Positions 41,360 through 50,906 are shown, counted from the first letter of the stretch. The stretch is DNA of 64,000 nt from Streptomyces sp. CB01201 (GCF_002803085.1 NZ_NNBJ01000001.1:637040-701039), one strand, 5' to 3'. The notes: generated by a model from the sequence alone, not told the origin. Numbers and translations: made by a program.

Positions 41360-42454
41360 TCACAACTCGACGATCTGGAGGAACGCCCCGGGATCGTCGG
41401 CGTAGTTCACGCCGGTGACGTACATCGTGTCGCCGTCGGGCCCCAGGGTCAGCCCCGTTCCCCGCTCCATGGCGAATCCGGTGACCGTCTCCCGGGCTAC
41501 GCGCGTGTTGGTCGCCGTCTTGTAGGAGAGCACCTTCGGCACGCTGCGGTGATCGTCCTCAAGAACGTAGAACCGGCTGCCGTCAGGGCTCACGGCCGGG
41601 CTCAGCACCGGTTGGTAGTTCGACTGGAAGTCGATGGTGGTCAGTACCCGGTCGCTGTCGAGGTCGACCAGAACCGCGTGACCGTCCGGCTTGCTCAGCG
41701 CGTAGAGGCGGCTGCCGTCGGGAGTGAGGGCCAGTTCATCGACGAAGCCGGTGTCCGAGAGGGTGCGCAGCAGCGTCGGCACGCCGGTCGAGACGTCCAG
41801 GTGGATCAGCCCGACATCGCCGCTGACATAGAGGTCCTTGCCGTTCGGCCGGACGATGACGGCACGCGGGCTCTCGCCGGGCAGCGGCACCGTCGTGGTG
41901 AACGCCTGCCGCACGGTGGAGAACACCAGCAGCCGGGACGGACCTGTGCTCTGGGCCCCGTTGTCCGGACCGGTTTGGCTCAGATAGACCGAGGCCCCGT
42001 CCGGGCTGATGGCCATGCGCGACAGGGATCCGGGATTGGAGCCGGTGGGCCGCGGTTGGTCGGGAACGGGGAAGCTGGAGCGCAGGGTGTTGGTCTTGGT
42101 GTCGAACACGTTGAGGGTGCCCTCGGTGAGCAGGTAGATCTGCTTGCCCCCGGGGCCGAACAGCAGGGGCCCGGCCCACCGTCCGCCGCTCGTGGCGACG
42201 TGGGCGGTGGTCTTCCCGGTCCGGGTGTTGACGACGTCCAGCGAGGTGCCGACGTCGTCGATGGAGGCAACGTAGGCCTTGGTGCTGTCCGCGTTGACGA
42301 GCGGAGCTATCGCGTACTGGGACGACGGCAGGCGCGTGACGCTTTCGGTGCCCGAGTGCGGGCTCGCTTCCGCCACGCCCGTACCGGCGACCATCAGCAG
42401 CCCCGCGCAGATCAGCGCCGCCATCCAACGGGCTCTGGAATCAAGGGACTTCAT
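41360..42454 (-). CDS. Secreted YncE-like beta-propeller protein
   Basis: 364 residues from ATG 42454. A signal peptide covers about 1-30 (cleavage near AEA-SPH). The mature protein is a series of blades with the lactonase/YncE pattern: PDGSxxYxxx recurs (SPDGASVYLSQ, RPNGKDLYVSG, TPDGSRLYALS, SPDGSRFYVLE, GPDGDTMYVTG). Seven such repeats would close a propeller. These extracellular proteins bind ligands or DNA or act as lactonases; no catalytic residues can be named. It is alone on its strand. Confidence 0.82.
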   Translation of the reverse strand: MKSLDSRARWMAALICAGLLMVAGTGVAEASPHSGTESVTRLPSSQYAIAPLVNADSTKAYVASIDDVGTSLDVVNTRTGKTTAHVATSGGRWAGPLLFGPGGKQIYLLTEGTLNVFDTKTNTLRSSFPVPDQPRPTGSNPGSLSRMAISPDGASVYLSQTGPDNGAQSTGPSRLLVFSTVRQAFTTTVPLPGESPRAVIVRPNGKDLYVSGDVGLIHLDVSTGVPTLLRTLSDTGFVDELALTPDGSRLYALSKPDGHAVLVDLDSDRVLTTIDFQSNYQPVLSPAVSPDGSRFYVLEDDHRSVPKVLSYKTATNTRVARETVTGFAMERGTGLTLGPDGDTMYVTGVNYADDPGAFLQIVEL

Positions 42455-42700
42455 GCATCCTCCCCCACCTTTCCACCGCGTCGTCGCGATGGCGGGGCCA
42501 GGCTACGCCGGGGCCCGGTGTCGATGGGTTCAGGCTGAGACGGCGAAGACGGCAACCGGTCAAAGTGCCGGGCCGAAGTGCCGGGCGCAACGCGCGGGGG
42601 AGGAGAGCGCGGGGGAGCAAGGTGCGGGGGAGGAGCGGGGGAGGAGAGGGTGGCGCGGCTCTGCGGCGCCGCCCGCTCGGCATCCGGAGGCGTTCAGTGC

Positions 42701-43183
42701 TCAGCGGGCCCAAAAGGGCGGCGGGGGGCAGGAGTTGGCGCAGGTGTAGCCGCCCGGCATCAGGAGGCCGGCGTCGTCCTCGTTGTTGCCGCCGCCCGCG
42801 AAGAAGACCTCGGGCACCCATCCCCATCTGCCGTTGTCGGCCTTCGTGCTGCCCCACCAGTAGTTCTCGGCCGAGCCCGCCCTGAAGGTCTCGCCCTTCA
42901 TCTCGGTGACGAACCAGTTGGCCGCGCCGCCCTGTTCGAGATATCCGACGACGGCCGCCCGCGGTGACCGGGCCGCGTACACGGGTACGTGCCCGCGAGC
43001 GAGGTTGCAGTACATCACCGTCGTCCCGGGCCACGACCGCCCGGTGTTCGGGTCGACGAGGTCGCGCTTGGTGGCGCCATGACAGGGAACGTTGTCGGTG
43101 GCGTAGGCCTGGGGGCCGGTTGCGCAGACGAGGCCGGCCAGGACCAGCGCGAGTGCGGTGAGTGAGTGTTTGATCGAGGTCAC
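42701..43183 (-). CDS. Secreted SH3-like protein (160 aa)
   Basis: GTG start at 43183. A signal peptide covers about 1-29 (cleavage after AYA). Mature residues resemble a bacterial SH3 domain (GHVPVYAARSPRAAVVGYLEQGGAANWF, RWGWVPEVFF), with six Cys suggesting disulfides (VPCHGA, VMYCN, TCANSC). Such small secreted proteins probably bind cell wall or a partner protein. The 246 bases downstream, to 42455, are purine-rich repeats (GGGGGAGGAG runs) with no gene. Confidence 0.75.
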   Translation of the reverse strand: MTSIKHSLTALALVLAGLVCATGPQAYATDNVPCHGATKRDLVDPNTGRSWPGTTVMYCNLARGHVPVYAARSPRAAVVGYLEQGGAANWFVTEMKGETFRAGSAENYWWGSTKADNGRWGWVPEVFFAGGGNNEDDAGLLMPGGYTCANSCPPPPFWAR

Positions 43184-43312
43184 GTGCTCGCCAACGATCA
43201 ACGCCGGGCGCAGGTCACCGGAACGGACCGGTGGTGCGCATGTCCGCCACCCGGCCGCATACGGGACGTTTCCTGCGGAACACAGACAGGCCTGTTCACC
43301 TAGGGTGATCTT

Positions 43313-44614
43313 GTGAGCACTCCAGATGATGCTGTGCCGACGGCCCTCGCGGCCGTGCCCTCCGTCTCCGCTCGCACCCTGCTGCCCGCCGTCGTGCCCG
43401 CTCTGGTGGTGGGGGTCGGATGCAGCCTGCTGTTCCTCGGGGTCAGCGCGGTGGCCGAGAGGCTCCAGGGCGTGCTGTGGACGGACCTGCCCGGCGCGCT
43501 CGGCGTCGGCGGCTACTCCGCGCTGTGGACGATCGCCATCCTCACCCTGACGGGCGTGCTGGTCGGGCTCGTGGTGTGGAAGGTGCCCGGACATGCCGGC
43601 CCCGACCCCGCCACACTCGGCCTCGGCGAGGAGGCGCCGCTGCGGGCGCACGTGGTTCCCGGACTGCTCGTCGCCAACGCGTTGATGCTCGCCGGCGGGC
43701 CCAGCCTCGGCCCGGAGAATCCGATCATCGCCGCCAACGTCGCGCTCGCGTTCTGGCTCGGGACCAGGGCGCTGCCCAGGGCCCCGGGGCGGATGTGGGT
43801 GCCGCTGGCGACCGCGGCGACGCTCGGCGCCCTCTTCGGTACGCCCGTCGCCGCGGCCCTCGTGGTCTCCGAGGCACTGGCGGGCAGGCCCCTGCCGGTG
43901 AAGGGCTCCCTGTGGGACAACCTCTTCGGCCCGCTGCTCGCCGCCGCGGCGGGCGCGCTGACGACGACGCTTCTCGCCTCACCGTCCTTCGACCTGGACC
44001 TGCCACCCTTCGGGAAGCCCGGCTGGGGCGACCTGCTCGCCGCGGTCGTGCTCGCCTGCGTGGCCGCGGCGCTCGGCATGGCTGCCGTCTGCCTCTTCCC
44101 GTACGTGCACCGCGCCTTCGGCGGACTGCGGCACCCGATGCTGATGCTGCCGCTCGGCGGGTTCGTACTCGGTCTGCTCGGCGCCCTGGGCGGGCCTCTG
44201 ACCCTGTTCAAAGGCCTGCACGAGGTGGGCGAACTGGCCGCGGACCCGGACGGTCGGACGGCCGGTCGGTTCGCCGTGCTGGCCTTCGTGAAATTGGCGG
44301 CACTCCTGATCGCCGCGTCCTGCGGATTTCGGGGCGGACGGATCTTCCCGGCGGTGTTCATCGGCGCGGCCTTCGGGCTGTGCGCACACGCGCTCGTGCC
44401 GGCGGTGGACCCCTCCGTCGGCATCGCGGCGGGCGTGCTCGGCATGCTGCTGGCCATCACCCGGCAGGGCTGGATCAGTCTGTTCACCGCCGCCGTACTC
44501 GTGGCATCACCCGGGATCCTGGCCCTCATGTGCATCGCGTCCCTGCCGGCCTGGCTCCTGGTGACAGGCCGGCCGCAGATGCAGTTGACGAAGGACGGCG
44601 TCTCGCTGCGCTGA
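43313..44614 (+). CDS. CLC-type ion channel/transporter
   Basis: 433 residues from GTG 43313. Ten or more hydrophobic helices. The CLC selectivity motifs are recognisable but altered: GPSLGPENP near residue 127 stands where GREGP is usual, and FRGGRIFPAVFIGAA near 340 is the GxFxP region. This matches the voltage-gated-chloride-channel-like YfeO group more than canonical ClcA. It moves a small anion across the membrane. No CBS domains follow. Alone, between a divergent SH3 protein gene and a desaturase gene. Confidence 0.83.
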   Translation: MSTPDDAVPTALAAVPSVSARTLLPAVVPALVVGVGCSLLFLGVSAVAERLQGVLWTDLPGALGVGGYSALWTIAILTLTGVLVGLVVWKVPGHAGPDPATLGLGEEAPLRAHVVPGLLVANALMLAGGPSLGPENPIIAANVALAFWLGTRALPRAPGRMWVPLATAATLGALFGTPVAAALVVSEALAGRPLPVKGSLWDNLFGPLLAAAAGALTTTLLASPSFDLDLPPFGKPGWGDLLAAVVLACVAAALGMAAVCLFPYVHRAFGGLRHPMLMLPLGGFVLGLLGALGGPLTLFKGLHEVGELAADPDGRTAGRFAVLAFVKLAALLIAASCGFRGGRIFPAVFIGAAFGLCAHALVPAVDPSVGIAAGVLGMLLAITRQGWISLFTAAVLVASPGILALMCIASLPAWLLVTGRPQMQLTKDGVSLR

Positions 44615-44884
44615 TCTCCGCCCACTTCGATCCCTGCCGGCGCGGTTGCGGCCGGGTGCTCCGGGGGTGCGGGATCCGGCTGGTGCCGAGTGCTCGGTCA
44701 ATGATCTGGCAGGCATCGGCGCCTCTCCGGGCAATCCGCTGGATATCCGGCCGCGCGGTAGGCTGGAAGCCTCTCGCAACCTTCGAAGTGGTCCCGCCAG
44801 GGATGCGCTCGGCCATGACCCCGCCATTCGGCTGCGTGGAGCACCGGGTGCGGCAGTACCCGGGTGCCATCCGCTGAAGGGCCT

Positions 44885-45973
44885 GTGACCGTGCCGACGA
44901 ACAGCACCGCTCCCGTACACACGGACGTGGCGGGGAGCGATTTTGCCCGGTTGTCGAAGAGGATCGCCGACTCGGGCCTGATGGCCCGCCGGCCGGGCTA
45001 CTACACGATCCGCATCACGGCCGTCGCCTCTCTGTACGTCGGCGGTTGGGCCGCCTTCGTGCTGGTGGGGCGGAGCTGGTGGACCCTGGCCGTGGCCGCG
45101 TTCCTCGCCGTGGTCTTCGGCCAGGTCGCGCTGGTCGCACACGACATCGCCCACCGGCAGGTCTTCCGGCTGCGCAGAGCGAGCGAGGTGTCCGGCCGCA
45201 TCGCCGGCAATGCCGGCATCGGCATGGGATATGCCTGGTGGCAGGACAAGCACACCCGCCACCACGCCAACCCGAACCACGAAGAACTCGACCCGGACCT
45301 CGACCCAGATGTGCTGGTCTGGTCCCCGTCCCAGGCCCGCGCGGCCAAGGGGCTGCCCAAACTGCTCGGGCGCAGGCAGGCGTATCTCTTCTTCCCGCTG
45401 CTCATGCTGGAAGGCTTCAATCTCCACGTCTCGGGCGTACGAGCGCTCGCCAACCCCGCGTTGAAGAACCGGCGGCTGGAGGGCGTGCTTCTCTTCGCGC
45501 ACTTCGCGGCGTATCTGACGGCGCTGTTCCTGGTGCTGCCGCCCGGTATGGCCATCGCGTTCCTCGCGGTCAACCAGTGTCTGTTCGGCGTCTACCTCGG
45601 CTCGATCTTCGCGCCCAACCACAAGGGCATGCCGATCCTGACCGGGAAGGAGCGCCCGGACTTCCTGCGTCGACAGGTGCTCACCTCACGCAATGTGCGC
45701 GGGGGACGGTTCACCGACATCGCGCTCGGCGGGCTGAACTACCAGATCGAGCACCACCTCTTCCCGAGCATGCCCAGCCCGCATCTGCGCAGGGCTCAAG
45801 CCATCGTCCGCGGCTACTGCCAGGAGCTGGGGGTGGCCTACCTGGAGACCAGCCTGCTCGCCTCCTACCGCCAGGCTCTCGCGAGCCTGCACGACGCCGG
45901 AGCACCGCTGCGCACGACGAGCGCCGCCCTCGCCGCTGAAGCGACGGGCCAGGAGGGCGTGCACCGCCGATGA
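44885..45973 (+). CDS. Membrane fatty acid desaturase (paralogue A)
   Basis: 362 residues from GTG 44885. The three His boxes of acyl-lipid desaturases are intact: HDIAH near 90, HTRHH near 125 and the C-terminal QIEHH (IEHHLFPSMPSPHLRR). Paired membrane helices lie at about 45-85 and 180-230. It binds a di-iron centre and introduces a double bond in membrane lipid acyl chains. It is a close paralogue of the gene at 57641, sharing APNHKGM, RRQVLTSRNVRGG and LGGLNYQIEHHLFP. Probably needed for membrane fluidity in the cold. Confidence 0.9.
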   Translation: MTVPTNSTAPVHTDVAGSDFARLSKRIADSGLMARRPGYYTIRITAVASLYVGGWAAFVLVGRSWWTLAVAAFLAVVFGQVALVAHDIAHRQVFRLRRASEVSGRIAGNAGIGMGYAWWQDKHTRHHANPNHEELDPDLDPDVLVWSPSQARAAKGLPKLLGRRQAYLFFPLLMLEGFNLHVSGVRALANPALKNRRLEGVLLFAHFAAYLTALFLVLPPGMAIAFLAVNQCLFGVYLGSIFAPNHKGMPILTGKERPDFLRRQVLTSRNVRGGRFTDIALGGLNYQIEHHLFPSMPSPHLRRAQAIVRGYCQELGVAYLETSLLASYRQALASLHDAGAPLRTTSAALAAEATGQEGVHRR

Positions 45974-46302
45974 CGGGGCTCCTCCCGTCGGGCGCTGTCG
46001 GTCCTGCGGCGCCCGCCGTCCGTCGAGCAGCCGTCCCGGAAGCTCGGCCGGACTCCAAGGTCAAGTAAGCCGATCCATAAGGCACTTGACGTTCATTTGC
46101 CCAGGGCTGCTGCCAAGAGCTGCACGGCTCACCGATCCCGACGGACATGATCCGTGACGCCGACGAACATGCCGTGCTCTGCGCGACCCGCAAGTTCCAC
46201 GCGACCCACGCGGCCACATGCCCACGTCCGCGCGGAAGATCTTCTCCTCGGGAAGGAGCCTCGCCGACGCGTGCGGTGCGCTACCAGGACGCGTGCGGTG
46301 CG
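45974..46302. other. Intergenic region with no recognised gene
   Basis: 329 bases between desaturase A and the small minus-strand gene. No coding frame is convincing. Apart from the 18-base duplication described separately, nothing structured is seen. Confidence 0.5.
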
Positions 46303-46305
46303 CTA
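46266..46305. repeat. 18-bp direct duplication over a stop codon
   Basis: GACGCGTGCGGTGCGCTA is present at 46266-46283 and again at 46288-46305, four bases apart. The second copy contains the stop codon (CTA, minus strand) of the small gene at 46303-46512. A recent slippage duplication is likely. Confidence 0.85.
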
Positions 46306-46512
46306 GAGAGAGATGAGGCGCGCGATGAAGAAGGCCGCCACCAACACGGCTCCGGCAGCGATCAGCCACAGCCAGAACCGGGGGTGCTCCCAGAGCCCGC
46401 CGTCCGGACGTTCCTCGTGGGCCTCGGCGGTCGAGCCTTCCACGGGCGGAGTCTCTCCGGGAGGTGTCTTTACGGGGGGCGTCTTCCCGGGAGGAACGAG
46501 TGGGTCAGTCAT
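46303..46512 (-). CDS. Small single-pass membrane protein (DUF6480-like)
   Basis: 69 residues from ATG 46512. A proline/threonine-rich cytoplasmic or extracellular part with repeats (PPGKTPPVKTPPGETPPVEGSTAEAHEERPDGG) precedes a single C-terminal helix (FWLWLIAAGAVLVAAFFIARLISL). It resembles small actinobacterial proteins grouped as DUF6480, of unknown function. The duplication at its stop codon does not change the protein. Confidence 0.65.
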   Translation of the reverse strand: MTDPLVPPGKTPPVKTPPGETPPVEGSTAEAHEERPDGGLWEHPRFWLWLIAAGAVLVAAFFIARLISL

Positions 46513-46724
46513 GCCATCAGGCTCGCGCAGACCGCGCGATCGTGCATCCGCTGGCACGGCCCGCCGTGCCGAGCTGCGCCGGTTCCGCCCGGGGTCCGTG
46601 GATCGCGTCGGTCGCGAAAGGGCCGTCGGCACGCAAAGCTGAGGTATGCGGGCGACTGAGGCGCGGAGCCTCTGGCCATCCCGGCCAGCCGTCGCGCGTC
46701 GGGCAGACACCGAAGGATCTCGCC

Positions 46725-47171
46725 ATGAGCCCTAGCGGCGATCGCGGAGCCGGGCCGATGGACGGGCATGTCCGCCCCCACGGGGTGAGTGACGCCACGG
46801 TCGAGGCCCTGGGCACCCTGTCGGAGGCGCTGGAGACCGTGGAGCAGGCCCGCGGGCACCTCTACGCCTTCCACCAGCTGACCGGCGGTGCGGATCTGAC
46901 GCTGGGCCGTGCGGTCGAGCAGCTGCGGGCGGCGGGCCACGGTGATCAGGCCGATCTGGTGGAGCGGGAGATCGTGGGCCGCAACGTCATTCCCGGCTGC
47001 TGGACCTTCCAGGTCGTCGAGGCGTACAACGACACCTATTACACGCCGTTCACCGAGGTGGAGCACCAAGTACGCCAGGAACTCGTCGATGGTCGAAGAC
47101 ACCTGTACGAGGCGGAGATGAAAGAGGCCCGCCGCACCCGAGGCCATCCCGACCACACCGCTCACCCCTGA
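46725..47171 (+). CDS. Uncharacterised actinobacterial protein (148 aa)
   Basis: ATG 46725. Helical throughout: EALGTLSEALETVEQARGHLYAFHQLTGGADL, then LVEREIVGRNVIPGCWTFQVVEAYNDTYY and a basic C-terminal helix. This is a well-conserved-looking soluble protein with good codon bias, but I do not recognise a characterised family. No partner gene is adjacent. Confidence 0.65.
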   Translation: MSPSGDRGAGPMDGHVRPHGVSDATVEALGTLSEALETVEQARGHLYAFHQLTGGADLTLGRAVEQLRAAGHGDQADLVEREIVGRNVIPGCWTFQVVEAYNDTYYTPFTEVEHQVRQELVDGRRHLYEAEMKEARRTRGHPDHTAHP

Positions 47172-47292
47172 CCGGGTCCCCGGTCGACGACCCCTGTGTA
47201 CCGGCCCCTGCGTACCGGGATGAAGTGCGCACCCGAGGGAACGCGAACACCCTCAGAGGCTCAGAGGCTCAGAGGGGAAAGGCTACGACGTC

Positions 47293-47667
47293 ATGAAGAC
47301 AACGGATATCAACCGCCTGCTCGGAGCCGCGACCGCGCTCTACGGCGCGGCCATCATGGCCAGGCCCGAATGGCTTGCGAAACCCTGCGCACTCCCGCTG
47401 GAGCCCGGTGGCCGCGTTCCCCAGGACACGGGCCTGCTGATCCGGGCCTTCGGATCCCGGGACCTGGTCATCGGGCTTGCCATGGTGGCCGCGACCGGCG
47501 AGGACACACGCCGTCTCGCCACCTGGTGCCGGGTCGCCGCAGACACGTCCGACGCCGTGATCTTCGGTACCCAACTACCCCATCGGCAAGCCCGCCTGAA
47601 AGCCGCGGGAGCCGCTGTCTCCTGGGCGGCCCTCTGCGCGCTGAGTCTGCGGAGCATCCGTTCGTGA
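47293..47667 (+). CDS. Small membrane protein (DUF4267-like)
   Basis: 124 residues from ATG 47293. Three or four hydrophobic stretches (8-24, 50-68, 105-120) with glycine/alanine helices (LLGAATALYGAAIM, GSRDLVIGLAMVAATG). The GSRDLVIGL element is typical of DUF4267-type small membrane proteins. Function unknown. The purine-rich site GAGGGGAAAGG is about 13 bases upstream. Confidence 0.65.
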   Translation: MKTTDINRLLGAATALYGAAIMARPEWLAKPCALPLEPGGRVPQDTGLLIRAFGSRDLVIGLAMVAATGEDTRRLATWCRVAADTSDAVIFGTQLPHRQARLKAAGAAVSWAALCALSLRSIRS

Positions 47668-47796
47668 GGTCACCCCGGGCCTCGCCTCGCCAGGGTCGGC
47701 TGCGGCGCTGACGCAGGTGCCGTCCCGTGGCGAGATCCGTGATCAGGACTACCGTGGGAACTCGCGAAGGGGGCGTTTGGAAGGCCGGAGGAACGC

Positions 47797-48276
47797 ATGG
47801 CCGTACGGCACCGTTTGATCAAGAAACCGCCGGCGGACGTCTGGGCGGTCCTGGCCGACGCCGAACGCTACGGGCAATGGGTCGTCGGCCCGGACCGGGC
47901 CGAGCTGAACGGGGGAACCTGGCCCGAGCTCGGAGCCGCCCTCCGCTACGCGATGAAGATCGGGCCGTTCACGCTGCACAACCGGACGGTCGTGCGCCGC
48001 GTCGAGCCGATCAGCATTCTTGAGCTGGAGGCGTACAGCGGGCCCCTGGGCACCGCGAGGATCGCCATGGAGCTGCGGCCCTGGGGCAAGGACACACTCG
48101 TCATTCTCGACGAGCACCCCTTGCGCGGTGCGGGAGGCGCCCTGCACAACGGTCTCCTGGACGCGGCACAACAGATCCGGCACCGCGCGATGCTGGGCCG
48201 ACTTGCCCGTCTGTGCGAGGGAACCGACACCCCGGTGCGCGGCGCTGCCGACCGACCGCGCCCGCGCCACGCCTGA
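47797..48276 (+). CDS. SRPBCC (START-like) family protein
   Basis: 159 residues; GGAGGAAC precedes ATG 47797. The opening (RLIKKPPADVWAVLADAERYGQWVVGP) is the diagnostic start of polyketide-cyclase/SRPBCC proteins, followed by beta-strands and a long C-terminal helix (GLLDAAQQIRHRAMLGRLARLCEG). The fold forms a hydrophobic pocket for lipids or small aromatic ligands. No biosynthetic neighbours, so a general lipid-related role is as likely as any. Confidence 0.8.
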   Translation: MAVRHRLIKKPPADVWAVLADAERYGQWVVGPDRAELNGGTWPELGAALRYAMKIGPFTLHNRTVVRRVEPISILELEAYSGPLGTARIAMELRPWGKDTLVILDEHPLRGAGGALHNGLLDAAQQIRHRAMLGRLARLCEGTDTPVRGAADRPRPRHA

Positions 48277-48778
48277 GTTCGCCCCTGATTGGCACAAGGG
48301 ATCCCGATCGGCCAGCCGGGGGCCTGTCGAACGCGCTCGGGCAGACCGACGGTTTCCCCCGTCTCGGTGGGAGCGCGGGTGCGCTCACCGCCGCTCTCGT
48401 CCGGCGCCTGGAGGGGCGCGGCGGGAAGGCGCGCTGTGGCCAGGAGGTCCCAAGAGGCCACGGAGATCGTCGTACGGGGAGGACGTGCCGTCGGGCGTCG
48501 GGCGTCGGGACCGGACCGTCACCGGCCGTGTCCCGTGCTGCCGTTCGTGCTTCCGCCCCACCTCAGGTACGGGACGGCCGGAAACACCCGTCGCCGGTCT
48601 CGTCCTGGCGTAGGCCTCCGCACACCCGGACGCGCGAGTCCACGGCGCCCCGACGCCAACGCCGCGCGGACGGCGCACCCGGGCTCCCTGGAAGGCAACT
48701 CGCCCTCCAGGGAGCCGACTTCGGGCTTAGTGCTCCAGTGTGACTTCGTCGTTCCATGTCACGTCGCGTGTGTGGTGG
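48277..48778. other. Intergenic region, one terminator, no gene seen
   Basis: 502 bases between the SRPBCC gene and a minus-strand small gene. Several open frames cross it but none has consistent codon bias or a family match. The only structured element is the hairpin at 48682-48716. Confidence 0.5.
48682..48716 (-). terminator. Terminator for the 48779-49081 gene
   Basis: GGCTCCCTGGA and TCCAGGGAGCC pair perfectly (11 bases, 13-base loop), 63 bases beyond the stop of the minus-strand gene. Confidence 0.7.
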
Positions 48779-49081
48779 CTACTGGGCGGTGCCCTGCCCG
48801 ATCGCGCGGAGGACATCTGCGAGCCAGACCAGGTGATGGCCCACGGCCCGGTCCGGATCGGCGAGGAGGTCCTCAAGGTGCTGCCAGGACTCGGAGAGCT
48901 GCCCGATGGTGATCGTTCTCGGTTCGTTGGGAACGTCGTAGAGTTCGTCGCCCGGAACGGACCAGAAGTAGTCGTGTTCGAGCGTCACCGGGCTGCCTGC
49001 TGACGCTTCGATGTGCTGCAGTGCCAGCTCGAAGACATGCCGAAGCTGGTCAAGCGGGATCCGCAGAGGTTCGCTGTACAT
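48779..49081 (-). CDS. Uncharacterised protein (100 aa)
   Basis: ATG 49081. A soluble acidic protein: IPLDQLRHVFELALQHIEASAG is helical, then LEHDYFWSVPGDELYDVPNEPRTITIGQLSESWQHLEDLL. It resembles small actinobacterial proteins of unknown role found with toxin-immunity or mobile loci, but I recognise no named family. Its start abuts the debris of a transposase, so insertion next to it may have replaced its promoter. Confidence 0.65.
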   Translation of the reverse strand: MYSEPLRIPLDQLRHVFELALQHIEASAGSPVTLEHDYFWSVPGDELYDVPNEPRTITIGQLSESWQHLEDLLADPDRAVGHHLVWLADVLRAIGQGTAQ

Positions 49082-49084
49082 GTG

Positions 49085-50215
49085 CCCATTTTGTCGATCA
49101 GGGCCGTCGGGCCGAAACGAGGAGTTCGGCACCGCCCAGGCTATGGCTCGGGTCGCGGGCCGGTTTCGTCGGACTACTGTCCGGTGTCGAGCGGAAGAAC
49201 TGCTGGCAGCTGGCCGAGCAGGCCGGTCACGTCCGGCCAGGGCCGATGCAGCGGTTGCTGCGTTACGCGCGCTGGGACGCCGATGCCGTCCGCGACGACC
49301 TTCGCGCCTATGCCACCGCCCGGGGCCGGACGCTGATCGAACGTCGGCTCTACCTGTCCGAGCACTCCTGGTGCACCGATTCCGAGCGCCGCCAGGCAGC
49401 CGGGATACCCGACGAGACCGAGTTCGCGACCAAACCCCGCCTGGCCTGGGAAGTGATCGCCGCCGCATCGGACGCCGGGGTGGAAGCACTATGGGTGACG
49501 GGCGACGAAGCCTACGGGCAGGACCCGCAGCTTGGTACCGCCCAGGAAGCACGCGAGACCAGGTACGTGCTGGCCGTCGTCTGCTCCGTCCGGGTCCGGA
49601 TCAACTCCGGCCGTAGGTCGATCCGTGCAGACACGGTCGGTGGCCGCCTGCCCGCCCGCGGCCTGGCACCGGCAAAGCGCCGGCCACAGCGCGAAGGGCC
49701 CGCGCTACTACGACTGGGCCTGGATTCACATCGGCACCGACGAACACCGCCATCTGCTGATCCGCCGTAACCCCGCCGCCAGAGAACTCGCCTTCTACTT
49801 GCGCTGGTCACCCACCGCAGTACCCCTGGCCGAACTCGTCCGCGTGGCCGGCAGGCGCTGGAGCATCGAAGAGTGCTTCCAGACCGCCAAGGGCCAGGCC
49901 GGCCTGGCCCACTACCCGGTGAGGCACTCGACCTCATGGCACCGGCACGTCACGCTCGCCGTGCTCGCGCTGGCCATACTGGCCGGCCGTTGCCGCCGAA
50001 GCAGCCCCCGACCGGCCAGCGGAACCGCATCACCGCAACTGGGGCAGCACCCCGATATCGCTAACCGCTCCGGAGATCCGCCACCTCCTCACCGCCATCC
50101 TCAACCCACCAGCCGTGTCCCTGGCCAGACTGCTGCAGTGGTCGAACCGGCGCAGACGCCACCAGTCAGCAGCCCGGCACAGCCACTACCGAAGACGCTC
50201 CGCCCATGAAACCAG
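49085..50215 (+). pseudogene. IS701-like transposase, degraded
   Basis: Pieces of an IS701/IS4-type DDE transposase lie in different frames. The 49021-49530 frame carries GLLSGVERKNCWQLAEQAGHV, LLRYARWDADAVRDDLRAY, then directly ATARGRTLIERRLYLSEHSW and GVEALWVTGDEAYGQDP. A shift near 49660 moves the rest to another frame (YYDWAWIHIGTDEHRHLLIRR, VRVAGRRWSIEECFQTAKGQAGL). The segment that should hold the first catalytic Asp (VDETGF-type) between DDLRAY and ATARGR is deleted. Both defects make it inactive. No clear terminal inverted repeats were identified. Confidence 0.8.
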
Positions 50216-50243
50216 CGGATAGATCACGAAACCGCACTGAGTA

Positions 50244-50906
50244 CTAGGTGGCGAGGTCCCAAACCGTCGCTCTCAGCCTCATGGTGTGCCCACCCGCTGC
50301 GGCCGACACGACACGCACGAACGCAATACGCCCCTCGGTGGTCTGAATACAGAACTGCGCATTCTGAGGCGGGTCCTGCAACATGGGGTCGCCGTTGCTC
50401 CGCAACGCCTTCGCGCACTCCGCCTCGGTCGGATCAGCATGACCTCCCGAAATCGGCGCAATGATCGCCGCGAGCCGGGGGCCACCGTGGAATTTGGTGG
50501 AACCAGCCGTCCCGCTTCCATCGGTGACGGCCGACAAGTCAGCGCCCTTGAGGGCATCCGCAACAAGCGGCTTGCGCGTGTCGAAGTCGATGTCAACCCC
50601 GTAGGCGCTACTCTGGAACTGAATGTCGTATGGACCGAACATGGCGGGGGACGCCGTGTTCCCCGGGCTGGCCGGATCCGCTGACACGGCTGGCTTGGCT
50701 TGATCAGGCGTGGCAGACGGTGCCCCCGCGACGGCGGGTGGCTTCGAGTCGTCAGCAGAGCTGTGCCGGTTGTCGATGAACACCGTGGCTGCGATGCCAA
50801 CGACGGGCACGACGATGCCCACGACCCACCAGGCCCAGCGCGGCTGCCCCGGCGCAGACGTGCCCGGGCCCGCTGCCGACGGATTGCTACCGCTGCTGTT
50901 CGTCAC
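50244..50906 (-). CDS. Single-pass membrane-anchored protein, extracytoplasmic (220 aa)
   Basis: GTG start at 50906. A Ser/Pro/Gly-rich cytoplasmic tail precedes one helix at about 25-43 (WWVVGIVVPVVGIAATVFI), then a Pro/Ala linker and a C-terminal extracellular domain. That domain has two Cys (EAECAKAL, AQFCIQTTEGRIAFVRV) that may pair. The ending is the pattern seen in many actinobacterial proteins with a small beta-domain of unknown function. GC content here is lower than in neighbouring genes. No known family. Confidence 0.72.
   Translation of the reverse strand: MTNSSGSNPSAAGPGTSAPGQPRWAWWVVGIVVPVVGIAATVFIDNRHSSADDSKPPAVAGAPSATPDQAKPAVSADPASPGNTASPAMFGPYDIQFQSSAYGVDIDFDTRKPLVADALKGADLSAVTDGSGTAGSTKFHGGPRLAAIIAPISGGHADPTEAECAKALRSNGDPMLQDPPQNAQFCIQTTEGRIAFVRVVSAAAGGHTMRLRATVWDLAT

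Noticed and set aside
43420..44877. A 485-codon frame overlapping the CLC gene
   Set aside because: It is an Arg/Gly-rich shadow in another frame of a gene with clear membrane helices and CLC motifs.
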